Below, one piece after another: positions 8,238 through 17,050 of a stretch of DNA of 64,000 bases. Every line of letters starts with the position of its first letter. Positions within the stretch are counted from its first letter, which is position 1. The notes below the pieces were generated by a model, which was given only the letters and a program-made list of their open reading frames with translations, made no database searches and was not told the origin of the DNA. Origin of the DNA: Novosphingobium sp. BW1 (GTDB lineage Bacteria; Pseudomonadota; Alphaproteobacteria; Sphingomonadales; Sphingomonadaceae). Where the stretch lies: contig NZ_VIRF01000063.1 of NCBI RefSeq assembly GCF_008107685.1, positions 1-64,000 on the forward strand, given 5' to 3'. The position numbers were made by a program, and so were the translations under genes.

Positions 8238-9641
8238 ATGACAATGGACCAGTCGGAGGCTTGGGAATTCCACATGGATACGTTGCGCAGTCAGTTTTCC
8301 GAGCCCGACGTGCCTTTCGAGGAGGCGGGCGACAGCGAATCGGACACGCCTGTTGCCGTGGGCCGCGACGAGCGGCGCATGCAGGTGCGCGCTTACAATT
8401 TCTGGGCGGGTCTGCTGGGCGAACGCGCCTTTCCCCATACCGACGACCTTGACCTCGAGACAATCTTCGACTTCGGCCCCAACAGCGTCCTTCTCGATTT
8501 TGCCGAGGGGATCGAGGCCCCCATCGTCCGGTTCGTGGGCGCCACGCTGGCGCAGGAATGCGACATCGAAACGCCGATCCGCACCCTTGCGGACGTGCCC
8601 AGCCGATCGCTTCTCTCGCGCATTACCGACCACTACATGCAGATCCTCGCGAACCAGGCCCCGAGCGGGTTCGAGGCCGAATTCGTCAATCAGCGCGGCA
8701 AGACCGTGCTTTACCGCGGGATCCTGCTCCCCTTCGCACGCGACGATGCGACCATCGATGCGATCCTGGGCGTCATCAACTGGAAGGCTCTGAGCCCGGC
8801 CGAAGCGCAGGGGCGCGCCGAGCGCTTGGGCGATGCGCCCTCGCAGGCGAACGAAAGCATGCCCGCCATGCTGCGCGAAACGGCTCCGATGACCGAATGG
8901 GCCGATGGCCCGGCCGATGACGCCTTAGATATCGCCCCCGGCCTCGAACTTCTCGCGCTCGAGCTTCCGACCGCGCAGTTCGGCCTCGTCGATCCGGACG
9001 ACCTGGCCGCCAGCGCTCCGACCGGCTTTGCGCCGCCCGCCCCGCGCGACCTTACCGACTGGCTGGGCGCGGCACGTGAGGAAGCGCGCCTGGCGCGCGG
9101 CTGCGAAAGCCGCTCGCGCGAGGCGCTCTACGCGGCCATCGGAAGGGCCTATGACTTCGCGCTGGCCTGCGAGGAGGCTCCGGACGCTTACGCCGAATTG
9201 CTCGCTCAGGCCGAGATCACCGTGCAGGAGCGCGCCCCGCTGCTGCCCGTGGCCAAGCTCGTCTTCGGGACCGATTACGACAAGACACGCCTCACCGAGT
9301 TTGCCACCGCCATGGCCCATGGCCAGCGCCTGGGCCTTGCCCGCGGGGGCCTCAAGGATCTGCTCGCCACGACGCCCGGAGGCCTCAAGGCCGTTATCCG
9401 CGCCGAGCGTGACCTGCGCCGCGCCGAGGCCGGGGACGCCAGCGCCCTGATCGCCCGCCACGAGGAACTCCTCGCCGCGCTGCGCCAGATGCCGCCCAAG
9501 CCCTTCGAACAGAGCGCGCAGAGCAGCGAATTTGCCGTCCTTGTCGCGCGCCGTACACCCGAAGGGCGGCTCATCCTGCTGGGCGAGATCGACGATGATG
9601 CGCGCCTGCTCGACCGCGCGGCGCGCCATCTGCTCGATTGA
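8238..9641 (+). CDS. PAS-domain protein (PAS_5-like), function unknown
   Basis: 467 residues from ATG 8238. The N-terminal half (about 45-180) has a PAS_5 pattern: 'WAGLLGERAFPHTDDLD', 'NSVLLDFAEGIEAPIVRFVGATL', 'AEFVNQRGKTVLYRGILLPFA' and 'ILGVINWK'. The C-terminal half is Ala-rich and helical without a recognisable output domain such as GGDEF, EAL or a kinase. It probably senses a small ligand or redox state through PAS and signals by protein contact, which is inference. Repeat copy B follows the stop codon. Confidence 0.7.
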   Translation: MTMDQSEAWEFHMDTLRSQFSEPDVPFEEAGDSESDTPVAVGRDERRMQVRAYNFWAGLLGERAFPHTDDLDLETIFDFGPNSVLLDFAEGIEAPIVRFVGATLAQECDIETPIRTLADVPSRSLLSRITDHYMQILANQAPSGFEAEFVNQRGKTVLYRGILLPFARDDATIDAILGVINWKALSPAEAQGRAERLGDAPSQANESMPAMLRETAPMTEWADGPADDALDIAPGLELLALELPTAQFGLVDPDDLAASAPTGFAPPAPRDLTDWLGAAREEARLARGCESRSREALYAAIGRAYDFALACEEAPDAYAELLAQAEITVQERAPLLPVAKLVFGTDYDKTRLTEFATAMAHGQRLGLARGGLKDLLATTPGGLKAVIRAERDLRRAEAGDASALIARHEELLAALRQMPPKPFEQSAQSSEFAVLVARRTPEGRLILLGEIDDDARLLDRAARHLLD

Positions 9642-9676
9642 GCAATTCTGCCAGGGCCAGGCAGAAGAAGAGATAT

Positions 9677-9789
9677 CCGAGGGCCATCGCCCTCAGGCTC
9701 CCCAAATTGCCTGCCTCACCTTTCGCTCGCCTCATTGGCCGAGAAAGGTGAGGTCGCCGATTCCGGGGTCAAGGGGCGAGGGCCCCTTG
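9677..9789 (+). repeat. Three-palindrome intergenic repeat, copy B
   Basis: Forward orientation: 'ccgagggccatcgccctc', then CTCACCTTTC ... GAAAGGTGAGG, then 'tcaaggggcgagggcccctt'. Lies between the PAS gene and the M48 protease gene. Confidence 0.9.
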
Positions 9790-9915
9790 GTCATTATCCT
9801 TCCTTGTTCCCCACTTCCCACCGCCCATCGCGCTCGCTAGGCTCCCCACCGTTCCCGGCGCCCTTCCTGCGGGCGCTTCAGCACCGGTTAAGGCCCGAAA
9901 GGCCCTAGAGGCACC

Positions 9916-11277
9916 ATGCCGTTGATGCGTTTCGCCGCTGCCCTGATTTGCGTTCTGGCCCTGCTCGGCTGGTCGGCCACCCCGGCCGCCGCGCAATCGA
10001 TCCTGCGCGACGCCGAGACTGAGGCACTGCTCCACGACATGGCCCAGCCTCTGATCGCGGCCTCCGGGCTGGAGCCCGAGAACGTCGACATCGTTCTCGT
10101 CAACGACATGTCGGTCAACGCCTTCGTCGCGGGCGGCCAGGCGGTCTACGTCAATGCGGGCCTCATCAACGAGGCGGACACCGCCGAGGAAGTCCAGGGC
10201 GTGATCGCGCACGAACTGGGTCACGTCACCGGGGGCCACGCCGTGCTGCGCCCGGGCGCCTCGGCGGCGAGCAATATCTCGATCCTCTCGCTGCTGCTGG
10301 GCGCGGCGGCGGCCGCCGCAGGCAGCGCGGAAGCGGGCCTTGGCGTGATGATGGCCGGGCAGCAAGCCGCGATGGGCAAGTTCCTCGCCTACACCCGCTC
10401 GCAGGAAGCCTCGGCCGACGCGGCGGGCGCAGAGTATCTCTCCAAGGCCGGGATCAGCGGGCGCGGCTCGATCGAGTTCTTCAAGAAGCTGCAGAACCTC
10501 GAATTTCGCCATGGCTATCGCCCGCAGGAGGGCGACGAGTTCTTCTCCACCCACCCGCTCACCGGGGACCGCATCCAGACGCTCCAGGACACCTACCAGA
10601 AGGACCCAGCCTGGGATAAACCGGCCGATGCGGCGATGCAGAAGCGCTTCGTGCGCATGAAGGCCAAGCTGTTCGGCTACCTGGCCGAGCCACGCCTCGT
10701 GTTTCGCGAGTATCCCACAACCGTCAACACGGTGCCTGCACGCTACGCCCGCGCCTACGCCTACCACCGTGAAAACCAGTTCGAGAAGGCGAGCGCCGAA
10801 GTCGCCGCCCTGGTCGAGAGCGACCCCGACGATCCCTATTTCCTGGAAATGCAGGGGCAGATTCTGCTGGAAAGCGGGCAGCCGAAAAAGGCGCTCGAGC
10901 CCTTGCGCAGGGCCACGCAGGAAACAGGTAACCAGCCTCTCATCGCCACCCTCTTCGGCCACGCGCTGATCGCGACCGAGGACCGCGCCAACCACGACGA
11001 GGCGCGCCGCGTGCTCAAAGCCGCCGTGGTGCGCGACCGCGAGAACCCCTTTGCCTGGTACCAGCTGGGCGTCATCTACGCGCAGGACAACGACATGCCT
11101 CGCGCCTACCTCGCCAGCGCCGAACAGCAAGCGCTCTCGGGCCGCATGGCGGAGGCCCTGCGCAGCGCCCAGGCCGCCGAGGCGGGCCTGCCCGAATACT
11201 CTGCCGACTGGCTTCGTGCCCAGGATATCGAGATGCAGGCGCGCGCCGAACTGGAACGCCGCGCCGAGCGCCGCTAG
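9916..11277 (+). CDS. Secreted M48 family metalloprotease with TPR-like C-terminus (BepA-like)
   Basis: 453 residues. The Sec signal peptide (about 1-26) ends at 'PAAAQS'. The zinc site HELGH is at residues 99-103, with the downstream 'SADAAGAEYLSKAGI' supplying the third ligand. After the protease domain, tetratricopeptide-like helices run from about residue 270 to the end. The architecture matches BepA/YfgC, a periplasmic quality-control protease for outer-membrane assembly. The DsbA-like gene follows 59 bp downstream on the same strand, consistent with a joint role in envelope protein folding. Confidence 0.85.
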   Translation: MPLMRFAAALICVLALLGWSATPAAAQSILRDAETEALLHDMAQPLIAASGLEPENVDIVLVNDMSVNAFVAGGQAVYVNAGLINEADTAEEVQGVIAHELGHVTGGHAVLRPGASAASNISILSLLLGAAAAAAGSAEAGLGVMMAGQQAAMGKFLAYTRSQEASADAAGAEYLSKAGISGRGSIEFFKKLQNLEFRHGYRPQEGDEFFSTHPLTGDRIQTLQDTYQKDPAWDKPADAAMQKRFVRMKAKLFGYLAEPRLVFREYPTTVNTVPARYARAYAYHRENQFEKASAEVAALVESDPDDPYFLEMQGQILLESGQPKKALEPLRRATQETGNQPLIATLFGHALIATEDRANHDEARRVLKAAVVRDRENPFAWYQLGVIYAQDNDMPRAYLASAEQQALSGRMAEALRSAQAAEAGLPEYSADWLRAQDIEMQARAELERRAERR

Positions 11278-11336
11278 GGCGCCTGCACATAACCACCGAC
11301 CAACCTCGACAGACCAGACAGGACGCCAGGATACAC

Positions 11337-12053
11337 ATGGGAATGGGAACGAAGCTTGCTGCCGGGATTGCCGCCATCGCCGTGATTGGCGCAGGCGGCT
11401 GGTTCGGAGGCCGCATGGCGGTGGAACGCGTGGTCCACGACTACATCCTCGAACACCCCGAGATCTTGCCCCAGGCAATGGAAAACCTGCAGAAGCGCGA
11501 ATCGCAGGCGCAGCTCGCAGGGGTGCGCCAAAGCGTGGAAACCCCCTTCCCCGGTGCGGTCCTGGGCAACCCCGATGGCACCACGACGCTGGTCGAGTTC
11601 AGCGATTTTGCGTGTGGCTACTGCCGCCAGAGCCTGCCCGACGTGCAGGCGCTGATCGCGAAGAACCCGGACCTGCGCATCATCGTGCGCGAACTGCCCG
11701 TCATCAGCCCGGCAAGCCCGGCCGCCGCGCGCATGGCGCTCGCCGCAGCCGAGCAGGGCAAGTACCCCGCGTTCCACGACGCGATGTACGCAGCCGGCCA
11801 GGTCGATGAAGCCACCATCGAGGCAGTCGCGCAGAAAGTCGGCCTCGACATGGAACGCGCGCGCCGCGTGGCCCAGAGCCCGACGGTCGAGGAGGAAATC
11901 CAGCGCAACCTCAAGATGGCAAGCCAGCTGGGCTTCACCGGCACACCGAGCTGGATTGCGGGCGACAACCTGATCGCAGGCGCGGTCGGCATCGACCAGC
12001 TGTCACGCGCGCTTGACGAGGCGCGGGCCGCACGCTCCGCACAGGACAGCTGA
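11337..12053 (+). CDS. DsbA family thiol:disulfide interchange protein
   Basis: 238 residues with an uncleaved-looking N-terminal membrane anchor (about 8-28). The thioredoxin-fold active site 'DFACGYCRQS' gives the CGYC redox pair, and 'FTGTPSWIAGDNLIAG' carries the cis-proline before the final strand. It would oxidise or isomerise disulfides in periplasmic proteins. The family (BdbD/ScsC/Com1-like) commonly has this anchored form. Follows the M48 protease gene on the same strand. Confidence 0.85.
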   Translation: MGMGTKLAAGIAAIAVIGAGGWFGGRMAVERVVHDYILEHPEILPQAMENLQKRESQAQLAGVRQSVETPFPGAVLGNPDGTTTLVEFSDFACGYCRQSLPDVQALIAKNPDLRIIVRELPVISPASPAAARMALAAAEQGKYPAFHDAMYAAGQVDEATIEAVAQKVGLDMERARRVAQSPTVEEEIQRNLKMASQLGFTGTPSWIAGDNLIAGAVGIDQLSRALDEARAARSAQDS

Positions 12054-12108
12054 GCCCACTGCTTTTCAGGGGCCCCGGTTTCGGGTCGCCCCCAATCTAG
12101 GCTAGACC

Positions 12109-13281
12109 ATGGTCATGCGTGTACTGCCCATCCAGCCGATTCCGTTCTTCGCGAACAAGGACAAGGCCTTCTGGCGCTTGCAGACCGCCGGCTGGGCCGG
12201 TGCGATGCTGCTGCGCACGATGTCGATGATCGCCAACAACCAGCCGCTGACCTCGCTGGTCCTGGTGCTGATCCAGACGATCACCGGCTTCTCGATCTCG
12301 CTCGTCCTCTCGGTAATCTACCGGGGCCTCATCGCGCGCCGCCCGATCATCACCTGGGGCCTGACCGCGGTGATCCTGACCTTCGCGGTCTCGCTCCACG
12401 CCTTCATCGACGCCTGGGTCTGGTCGCTGTGGCGCACCGACAGTGACGCCAGCTTCACCCAGCTGTTTCTTGGCGTCCTCTACATCGACGCGACATTGCT
12501 GGGCGCCTGGTCCGCACTTTACTACGCGATCAACTTCTACCTCCAGGTGGAAGAGCAGAATGACCAGCTGATCCGGCTCGAAAGCCAGGCGACGAGCGCG
12601 CAGCTGGCCATGTTGCGCTACCAGCTCAACCCGCACTTCCTGTTCAACACGCTGAACTCGATCTCGACGCTGGTGCTGCTCAAGCAGACCGAGCCGGCAA
12701 ACGCGATGCTGAGTCGCCTCTCCTCGTTCCTGCGCTACACGCTCGTCAACAAGCCCTCGGCGCGGGTGACGGTGGCGCAGGAGGTCGAGACGCTGAAACT
12801 CTACCTCGACATCGAGCGCATGCGCTTCGAGGAACGGCTGCGCACCACCTTCACCATCGATCCCGCGACCGAGAAGTGCCTTCTGCCCTCGCTGCTGCTC
12901 CAGCCGCTGGTCGAAAACGCCATAAAATATGCCGTGAGCCCGCAGGAATCCGGGGCAGAGATCACCATCGCCACGCAGCTCATCGGCCCTACGCTTCGCA
13001 TTACCGTCTCCGATACCGGGCCGGGCTTGCAAAGCGCCACCACCGACAACAGGTTGTCGGGCATGACCTACGATGGAGGGGAGCCGGTATCCACCGGCGT
13101 TGGCCTTTCGAACATTCGTGACAGGCTTGACCAGGCGTACGGCGAGGATCACCGTTTCGAGACGCTCGAACCGGTCGAGGGCGGCTTTGCCGTCCTTATC
13201 GAGATGCCCGCCGAACGCCGGGACGAAGCCGAGGAAGACCTGCCCGGTCGGCCCCCCCAGGCCGCCCTGGCGGGACGCTGA
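12109..13281 (+). CDS. LytS/AlgZ-type sensor histidine kinase
   Basis: 390 residues. An N-terminal block of about four membrane helices (about 20-145) is followed by a His_kinase domain with 'QLNPHFLFNTLNSIS', placing the phosphorylated His at residue 176. The ATPase N-box region 'LLLQPLVENAIKYAV' and G-box 'TVSDTGPGL' and 'GVGLSNIRDRL' are intact. No extracellular sensor domain is visible, so the signal is probably read in the membrane. It is paired with the LytTR regulator 81 bp downstream. Confidence 0.88.
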   Translation: MVMRVLPIQPIPFFANKDKAFWRLQTAGWAGAMLLRTMSMIANNQPLTSLVLVLIQTITGFSISLVLSVIYRGLIARRPIITWGLTAVILTFAVSLHAFIDAWVWSLWRTDSDASFTQLFLGVLYIDATLLGAWSALYYAINFYLQVEEQNDQLIRLESQATSAQLAMLRYQLNPHFLFNTLNSISTLVLLKQTEPANAMLSRLSSFLRYTLVNKPSARVTVAQEVETLKLYLDIERMRFEERLRTTFTIDPATEKCLLPSLLLQPLVENAIKYAVSPQESGAEITIATQLIGPTLRITVSDTGPGLQSATTDNRLSGMTYDGGEPVSTGVGLSNIRDRLDQAYGEDHRFETLEPVEGGFAVLIEMPAERRDEAEEDLPGRPPQAALAGR

Positions 13282-13362
13282 GCACACCTCCCGCAATTAC
13301 CAAAGGGGGCGGGAACAAAGGGGGATGGCGCGCATTGCGCTTTTTTCCGGAGAAGTAAAAAG

Positions 13363-14163
13363 ATGACAATTCGCACGATCCTTGTCGACGACGAGAAGCT
13401 GGCCATCCAGGGCCTGCAGCTGCGCCTCGAGAAATACGCCGATGTCGAGATCATCGACACGTGCTCGAACGGGCGCGAGGCGATCCGCAAGATCAAGACC
13501 GAGAAGCCCGACCTTGTCTTCCTCGACATCCAGATGCCCGGCTTCGACGGCTTCTCGGTGGTCAAGGGCGTGATGGAAATCGAACCCCCGCTCTTCGTTT
13601 TCGTGACCGCCTACCAGGAGCACGCTGTGCGCGCCTTCGAGGCCAACGCGGTGAACTACCTGATGAAACCTGTCGACGAGAGCAAGCTCGACGACACGCT
13701 GGCCCGCGTGCGTCAGCGCATCGCGGAAAAGAAGTCCGCCGAAGAGGCCGAGAAGCTGAAATCGGTACTTGCCGAAGTCGCCCCCGATGCGGTCGAGCAT
13801 ATTCCGGAAGACCCCGAACAGGCCGCCTCCGAGCGCTACGAGAAGCTCATCAACATCAAGGATCGCGGCCAGATCTTCCGCATTGATGTCGACACGATCG
13901 AGCATATCGAGGCGGCGGGTGACTACATGTGCATCCGCACCGCCGACAATTCGCTGATCCTGCGTGAGACGATGAAGGACCTGGAGCGCCGGCTCGACCC
14001 GCGCGTGTTCCAGCGCGTTCACCGCTCGACCATCGTCAACCTCAACCAGGTCCGCCAGGTCAAGCCGCACACCAACGGCGAATGCTTCCTCGTGCTCGAT
14101 TCGGGCGCGCAGGTGAAGGTTTCGCGCAGCTACCGCGACGTGATCGCCCGCTTCGTGCACTGA
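13363..14163 (+). CDS. LytTR-family response regulator
   Basis: 266 residues. The receiver domain (1-120) has acidic pocket 'VDDEK' and phospho-acceptor Asp55 in 'VFLDIQMPG', then Thr and Lys switch residues in 'FVTAYQ' and 'YLMKPVDE'. A helical linker leads to a LytTR DNA-binding domain (about 160-262) with 'HIEAAGDYMCIRT', 'VFQRVHRSTIVNLNQV' and 'SRSYRD'. The partner is the upstream histidine kinase. A second homologous pair lies at 55.4-57.6 kb. Confidence 0.9.
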   Translation: MTIRTILVDDEKLAIQGLQLRLEKYADVEIIDTCSNGREAIRKIKTEKPDLVFLDIQMPGFDGFSVVKGVMEIEPPLFVFVTAYQEHAVRAFEANAVNYLMKPVDESKLDDTLARVRQRIAEKKSAEEAEKLKSVLAEVAPDAVEHIPEDPEQAASERYEKLINIKDRGQIFRIDVDTIEHIEAAGDYMCIRTADNSLILRETMKDLERRLDPRVFQRVHRSTIVNLNQVRQVKPHTNGECFLVLDSGAQVKVSRSYRDVIARFVH

Positions 14164-14192
14164 CGCACGAGCCATCGCCGGAGAACGAATCG

Positions 14193-14239
14193 AAAAGGGC
14201 CTTGCCGATCACCCTTCCCAGGGGACAGGCAGGGCCCTT
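14193..14239. terminator. Bidirectional terminator between convergent genes
   Basis: Stem AAGGGCCTTGCC / GGCAGGGCCCTT with a loop of about 20 nt. Minus-strand reading ends in CCCTTTTCG, so it best fits termination of the small gene at 14308-14517, while also lying just after the LytTR gene on the plus strand. Confidence 0.65.
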
Positions 14240-14307
14240 CATCGCACGAGGCAACGGCCATTCAGGTGCAAGGGATGGCCGGTGTCCGGCCGGGCGTTTT
14301 CCGGACC

Positions 14308-14517
14308 TTACTTGGTCGCGTACTCACCGGCTTCGGCGTTGAAGTTCTTGCGGGCAAAGGCCTTGGCCGCCGACTGCGTCTCGAAGATCTCATCCTGCAG
14401 CTTGGACGAGACGATCGGGTAACCGATCGAGTTGTAGCGCGTGGTACGCACGGTCAGACGGAAATTGCCGCTCTCGTCCTTCTGGATGAGGAAAGGCTTA
14501 ATGGGGCCCTGGGCCAT
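14308..14517 (-). CDS. Small conserved-looking hypothetical protein
   Basis: 69 residues from ATG 14517 (MAQGPIKPFLIQKDESGNFR). A compact, hydrophilic protein with the pattern 'RLTVRTTRYNSIGYPIVSSK' and a basic, aromatic C-terminal helix 'SAAKAFARKNFNAEAGEYATK'. No signal peptide, membrane segment or recognised motif. Codon usage fits the surrounding genes and a terminator-like hairpin follows, so it is probably real. Confidence 0.65.
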   Translation of the reverse strand: MAQGPIKPFLIQKDESGNFRLTVRTTRYNSIGYPIVSSKLQDEIFETQSAAKAFARKNFNAEAGEYATK

Positions 14518-14732
14518 GAAACTGCTCCTATATCGTGTACCGGCGACCCGGCGTTGCTGTTGAACGGGAGGAGCCTGCGCCCCTTTGCGGGTGCGCACGC
14601 AATCCGATCCCGGGCACGAGCGAGGTGGGCCAGAACGGCAGCCGAAAAACGCCCGTCAGACGCGAGGGGCGTCCGGGCATCGGCAGGGGTGGGCTGAACA
14701 GCGATCCGGGGGGACCTCGGGCACCTGGAGCG

Positions 14733-14832
14733 GGGGCTCTTGGCCGTGGGTCCTGGGTCATGCAGCCACGAGCGCCTTGTGGCCTGTGAGCTCGTGTTGG
14801 AGCCCCTATGCGCTCCTTTTGCGTATTTTGCA
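14733..14832 (+). promoter_or_regulatory. Candidate structured leader or attenuator upstream of nadC
   Basis: GGGGCTC (14733-14739) can pair with GAGCCCC (14800-14806), enclosing a perfect 7-bp hairpin CACGAGC (14767-14773) / GCTCGTG (14790-14796). Overlapping the closing strand, GGAGC (14799-14803) can instead pair with GCTCC (14812-14816) followed by TTTT. The two pairings exclude each other, as in attenuators and riboswitches. No known riboswitch class was recognised. The remainder of 14518-14889 holds no gene I can support. Confidence 0.45.
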
Positions 14833-14889
14833 AATCCGCGATGCAACGCCTCCTCGACAGGCGGGCAATCGCTTGGCAAGGACACACAC

Positions 14890-15765
14890 ATGACTGAGCC
14901 GACCCTGTCCGGCCTCGCATGCGAGGCCTTCGCCATCGACACATTCGTTGCCGCCACCCTCGCCGAGGACCTGGGCGAAGGACTTCCCGGAGGCGGACGC
15001 GACGTCACCAGCGAAAGCGTGATCGATGCCGACGTGCGCTTCTCGGGCGTCATGGATTCGCGCGATGCGATCACGGTTGCAGGCCTGCCGCTCGCCGCCG
15101 CCTTCTTCCGCGCGCTCGATCCCGAAATGGAGATCGAGATTCTCGTCGAGGAAGGCACGCAGGTACAGCCGGGCGCCGACCTCATGCGCCTCACCGGCAA
15201 CGCGCGCGCCATGCTGACGGCCGAGCGCAGCGCGCTCAACACCGTGCAGCATCTGTCCGGCATTGCCACGATGACCCGCGCCTACGTTGATGCGATGGAG
15301 GGCCAGGCGACCCTTCTCGACACGCGCAAGACCATCCCGGGCCTGCGGCACCTCGAGAAGTACGCGACCCGCATGGGCGGCGCGCAGAACCACCGCATGG
15401 GCCTGTGGGATGCCGCCATGATCAAGGACAACCATGTCCTTGTGGCAGGCGGGGTCGGTCCGGCCGTGGCGCGCGCGCGCGACGCGGGCGTTGTGCAGAT
15501 CATCTGCGAGGTCGATCACCTCGAACAGATCGAACCGGCCATCGAGGCGGGCGCCCACCACCTCCTGCTCGACAACATGGGACCCGACATGCTGCGCGAA
15601 GCCGTGGCCCGCGTCGCCGGGCGCGTGCCCACCGAAGCCTCGGGCGGCGTCAACCTCGCCACCATCGGTGCGATCGCAGCCTCGGGCGTCACTTATGTCT
15701 CGGTCGGGCGCCTCACCCAGAGTGCGCCGGCAGCCGACATCGGGCTCGACTTCACCCCGCTCTGA
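14890..15765 (+). CDS. nadC: Nicotinate-nucleotide pyrophosphorylase (carboxylating), quinolinate phosphoribosyltransferase
   Basis: 291 residues. Converts quinolinate and PRPP to nicotinate mononucleotide, CO2 and PPi in de novo NAD synthesis. Diagnostic segments: 'LAEDLGEGLPGGGRDVTSES', 'ERSALNTVQHLSGIAT', 'LDTRKTIPGLRHLEKYA', 'GGAQNHRMGLWDAAMIKDNH' and 'EASGGVNLATIGAIAASGV'. ATG 14890 is chosen because it directly precedes the conserved start and follows the structured leader. nadA and nadB are not in the window. Confidence 0.95.
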   Translation: MTEPTLSGLACEAFAIDTFVAATLAEDLGEGLPGGGRDVTSESVIDADVRFSGVMDSRDAITVAGLPLAAAFFRALDPEMEIEILVEEGTQVQPGADLMRLTGNARAMLTAERSALNTVQHLSGIATMTRAYVDAMEGQATLLDTRKTIPGLRHLEKYATRMGGAQNHRMGLWDAAMIKDNHVLVAGGVGPAVARARDAGVVQIICEVDHLEQIEPAIEAGAHHLLLDNMGPDMLREAVARVAGRVPTEASGGVNLATIGAIAASGVTYVSVGRLTQSAPAADIGLDFTPL

Positions 15766-15785
15766 AACGGGAGGAGCGCGCACGA

Positions 15786-16193
15786 ATGTCTTCCCGGCCA
15801 ACCTCGATACGCCTCTTCGGTGCCCTGATGCTGGCGCAGGGCCTCACGGCCCTCGCCACCGTGCCACTGACATATGCGCAGGAGCCCGGCAGCCTGCCGA
15901 TGGTGCTGATGGCGATGTACGCCGTCGGCTACTACCTGTGCTTCTGGTACATGATCGCCCGGCGCGCCAACGCCATCGCGCTGTGGTTCTATCTTGGCCT
16001 TTCCCTGCTGGACCTGCCGATGACCATCGTCTTCTGGGAAGAGTACGCGGCCCTTGGCACGCTCCATCTGGTGCTGAGCCTTGGGAACCTCGCGCTCGAA
16101 ATGGCCTCGATGGCGCTGCTGCTGTGCACCGACGCGCTCGCCTGGGTGCGCGCCAGAGGCCAGTTTCCCGATCACCGGGACATCTTCAGTTAG
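15786..16193 (+). CDS. Hypothetical integral membrane protein
   Basis: 135 residues, four predicted membrane helices (about 8-28, 38-58, 65-85, 93-115) connected by short loops. No catalytic motif visible and no family recognised. It lies 20 bp after nadC and 1 bp before the RNase T2 gene, so the three genes probably form one transcript. Confidence 0.6.
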   Translation: MSSRPTSIRLFGALMLAQGLTALATVPLTYAQEPGSLPMVLMAMYAVGYYLCFWYMIARRANAIALWFYLGLSLLDLPMTIVFWEEYAALGTLHLVLSLGNLALEMASMALLLCTDALAWVRARGQFPDHRDIFS

Positions 16194-16194
16194 G

Positions 16195-16908
16195 ATGGCG
16201 CGCGTGGGCATCTGCATCGGCCTCGCACTCCTGGCGGCGCCCCTTGGCCCCCTGCAAGCCCTCGCACAAGCCTACCAGTGCCGCATGCCGCGCCAACTGG
16301 CACCGCCAAAGCCGGTCACCCGCGATGGCCCTGCCCGCCCGCGTCCCATCGCGGGCTACACGCTGGCCGCCAGCTGGTCGCCCGACTGGTGCAAGACTCA
16401 TGGCAACCCCAAGGCGATGCAGTGCGACACCCGCTTCGGTCGCTTTGGATTCATCCTCCACGGGCTCTGGCCCGAGGCCGCCCGGGGCCTCTCCCCGCAG
16501 TGGTGCGCGGCCACGCAGCTGCCCCGCCCGCAGATGCTGCACAAACACCTGTGCATGACACCCTCCCCCTCGCTGCTGGTCCGCGAATGGGCCAAGCACG
16601 GCAGCTGCATGACGAAGGACCCGGCTAAGTACTACCGCGTGAGTGCGATCCTGTGGCGCTCGGTCCACTGGCCCGACGCCGACCGCCTCTCACGCAAGGA
16701 GGACCTGACCGCCGGAGACTTTCGCAACGCCTTCCTCGCGCGCAACCGCGACTGGCCGCGCAAGGCCATCGGCATCCACCTCAGCCGCCGGGGTTGGCTG
16801 AGGGAGGTGCGCCTGTGCTACGGCGCGGACTTCCGCCCCCTCGCCTGCGATACCCGGCGCCTGGGGACACGCGACGATACCGCCATGAAGATCTGGCGTG
16901 GGCTCTGA
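16195..16908 (+). CDS. Ribonuclease T2 family secreted RNase
   Basis: 237 residues with a Sec signal peptide (about 1-25, ending at 'ALAQA'). Both catalytic signatures are intact: CAS I 'FGFILHGLWPE' and CAS II 'VREWAKHGSCM', with several cysteines for disulfides ('DWCKTHG', 'HLCM', 'GSCM', 'RLCYG', 'LACDT'). It would cleave single-stranded RNA in the periplasm via a 2',3'-cyclic phosphate, scavenging nucleotides. The repeat copy C lies immediately downstream. Confidence 0.9.
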   Translation: MARVGICIGLALLAAPLGPLQALAQAYQCRMPRQLAPPKPVTRDGPARPRPIAGYTLAASWSPDWCKTHGNPKAMQCDTRFGRFGFILHGLWPEAARGLSPQWCAATQLPRPQMLHKHLCMTPSPSLLVREWAKHGSCMTKDPAKYYRVSAILWRSVHWPDADRLSRKEDLTAGDFRNAFLARNRDWPRKAIGIHLSRRGWLREVRLCYGADFRPLACDTRRLGTRDDTAMKIWRGL

Positions 16909-16931
16909 GCCGGACCATCAGGAACGTAATT

Positions 16932-17043
16932 CCGAGAGCCATTGCCCTCGGGCTCCCCGAACGGTCTGGCTCACCTTGCGCCCGCCACCTTGGTTGAGAA
17001 TGGGGAGGTCGCCGATTCCGGGATCAAGGGGCAATGGCCACCC
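16932..17043 (+). repeat. Three-palindrome intergenic repeat, copy C
   Basis: Forward orientation, degenerate at the right end: 'ccgagagccattgccctcgg', central CTCACCTTGCGC ... GGGGAGG, and 'tcaaggggcaatggcca'. Fills the convergent gap between the RNase T2 and tadA genes and ends only about 8 bp before the tadA stop codon. Confidence 0.85.
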
Positions 17044-17050
17044 GGCCCGA

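Noticed and set aside
14645..14672. Minus-strand terminator in the nadC upstream region
   Set aside because: An ACGCCC/GGGCGT hairpin with a T run exists on the minus strand, but the stem is only 6 bp and no other evidence supports a transcript, so it is not listed as a feature.
14518..14889. SRP RNA, 6S RNA or tRNA in the nadC upstream region
   Set aside because: The hairpins do not contain the SRP GGAA-tetraloop core, a 6S-like central bubble or a T-loop, so only a generic structured leader is claimed.
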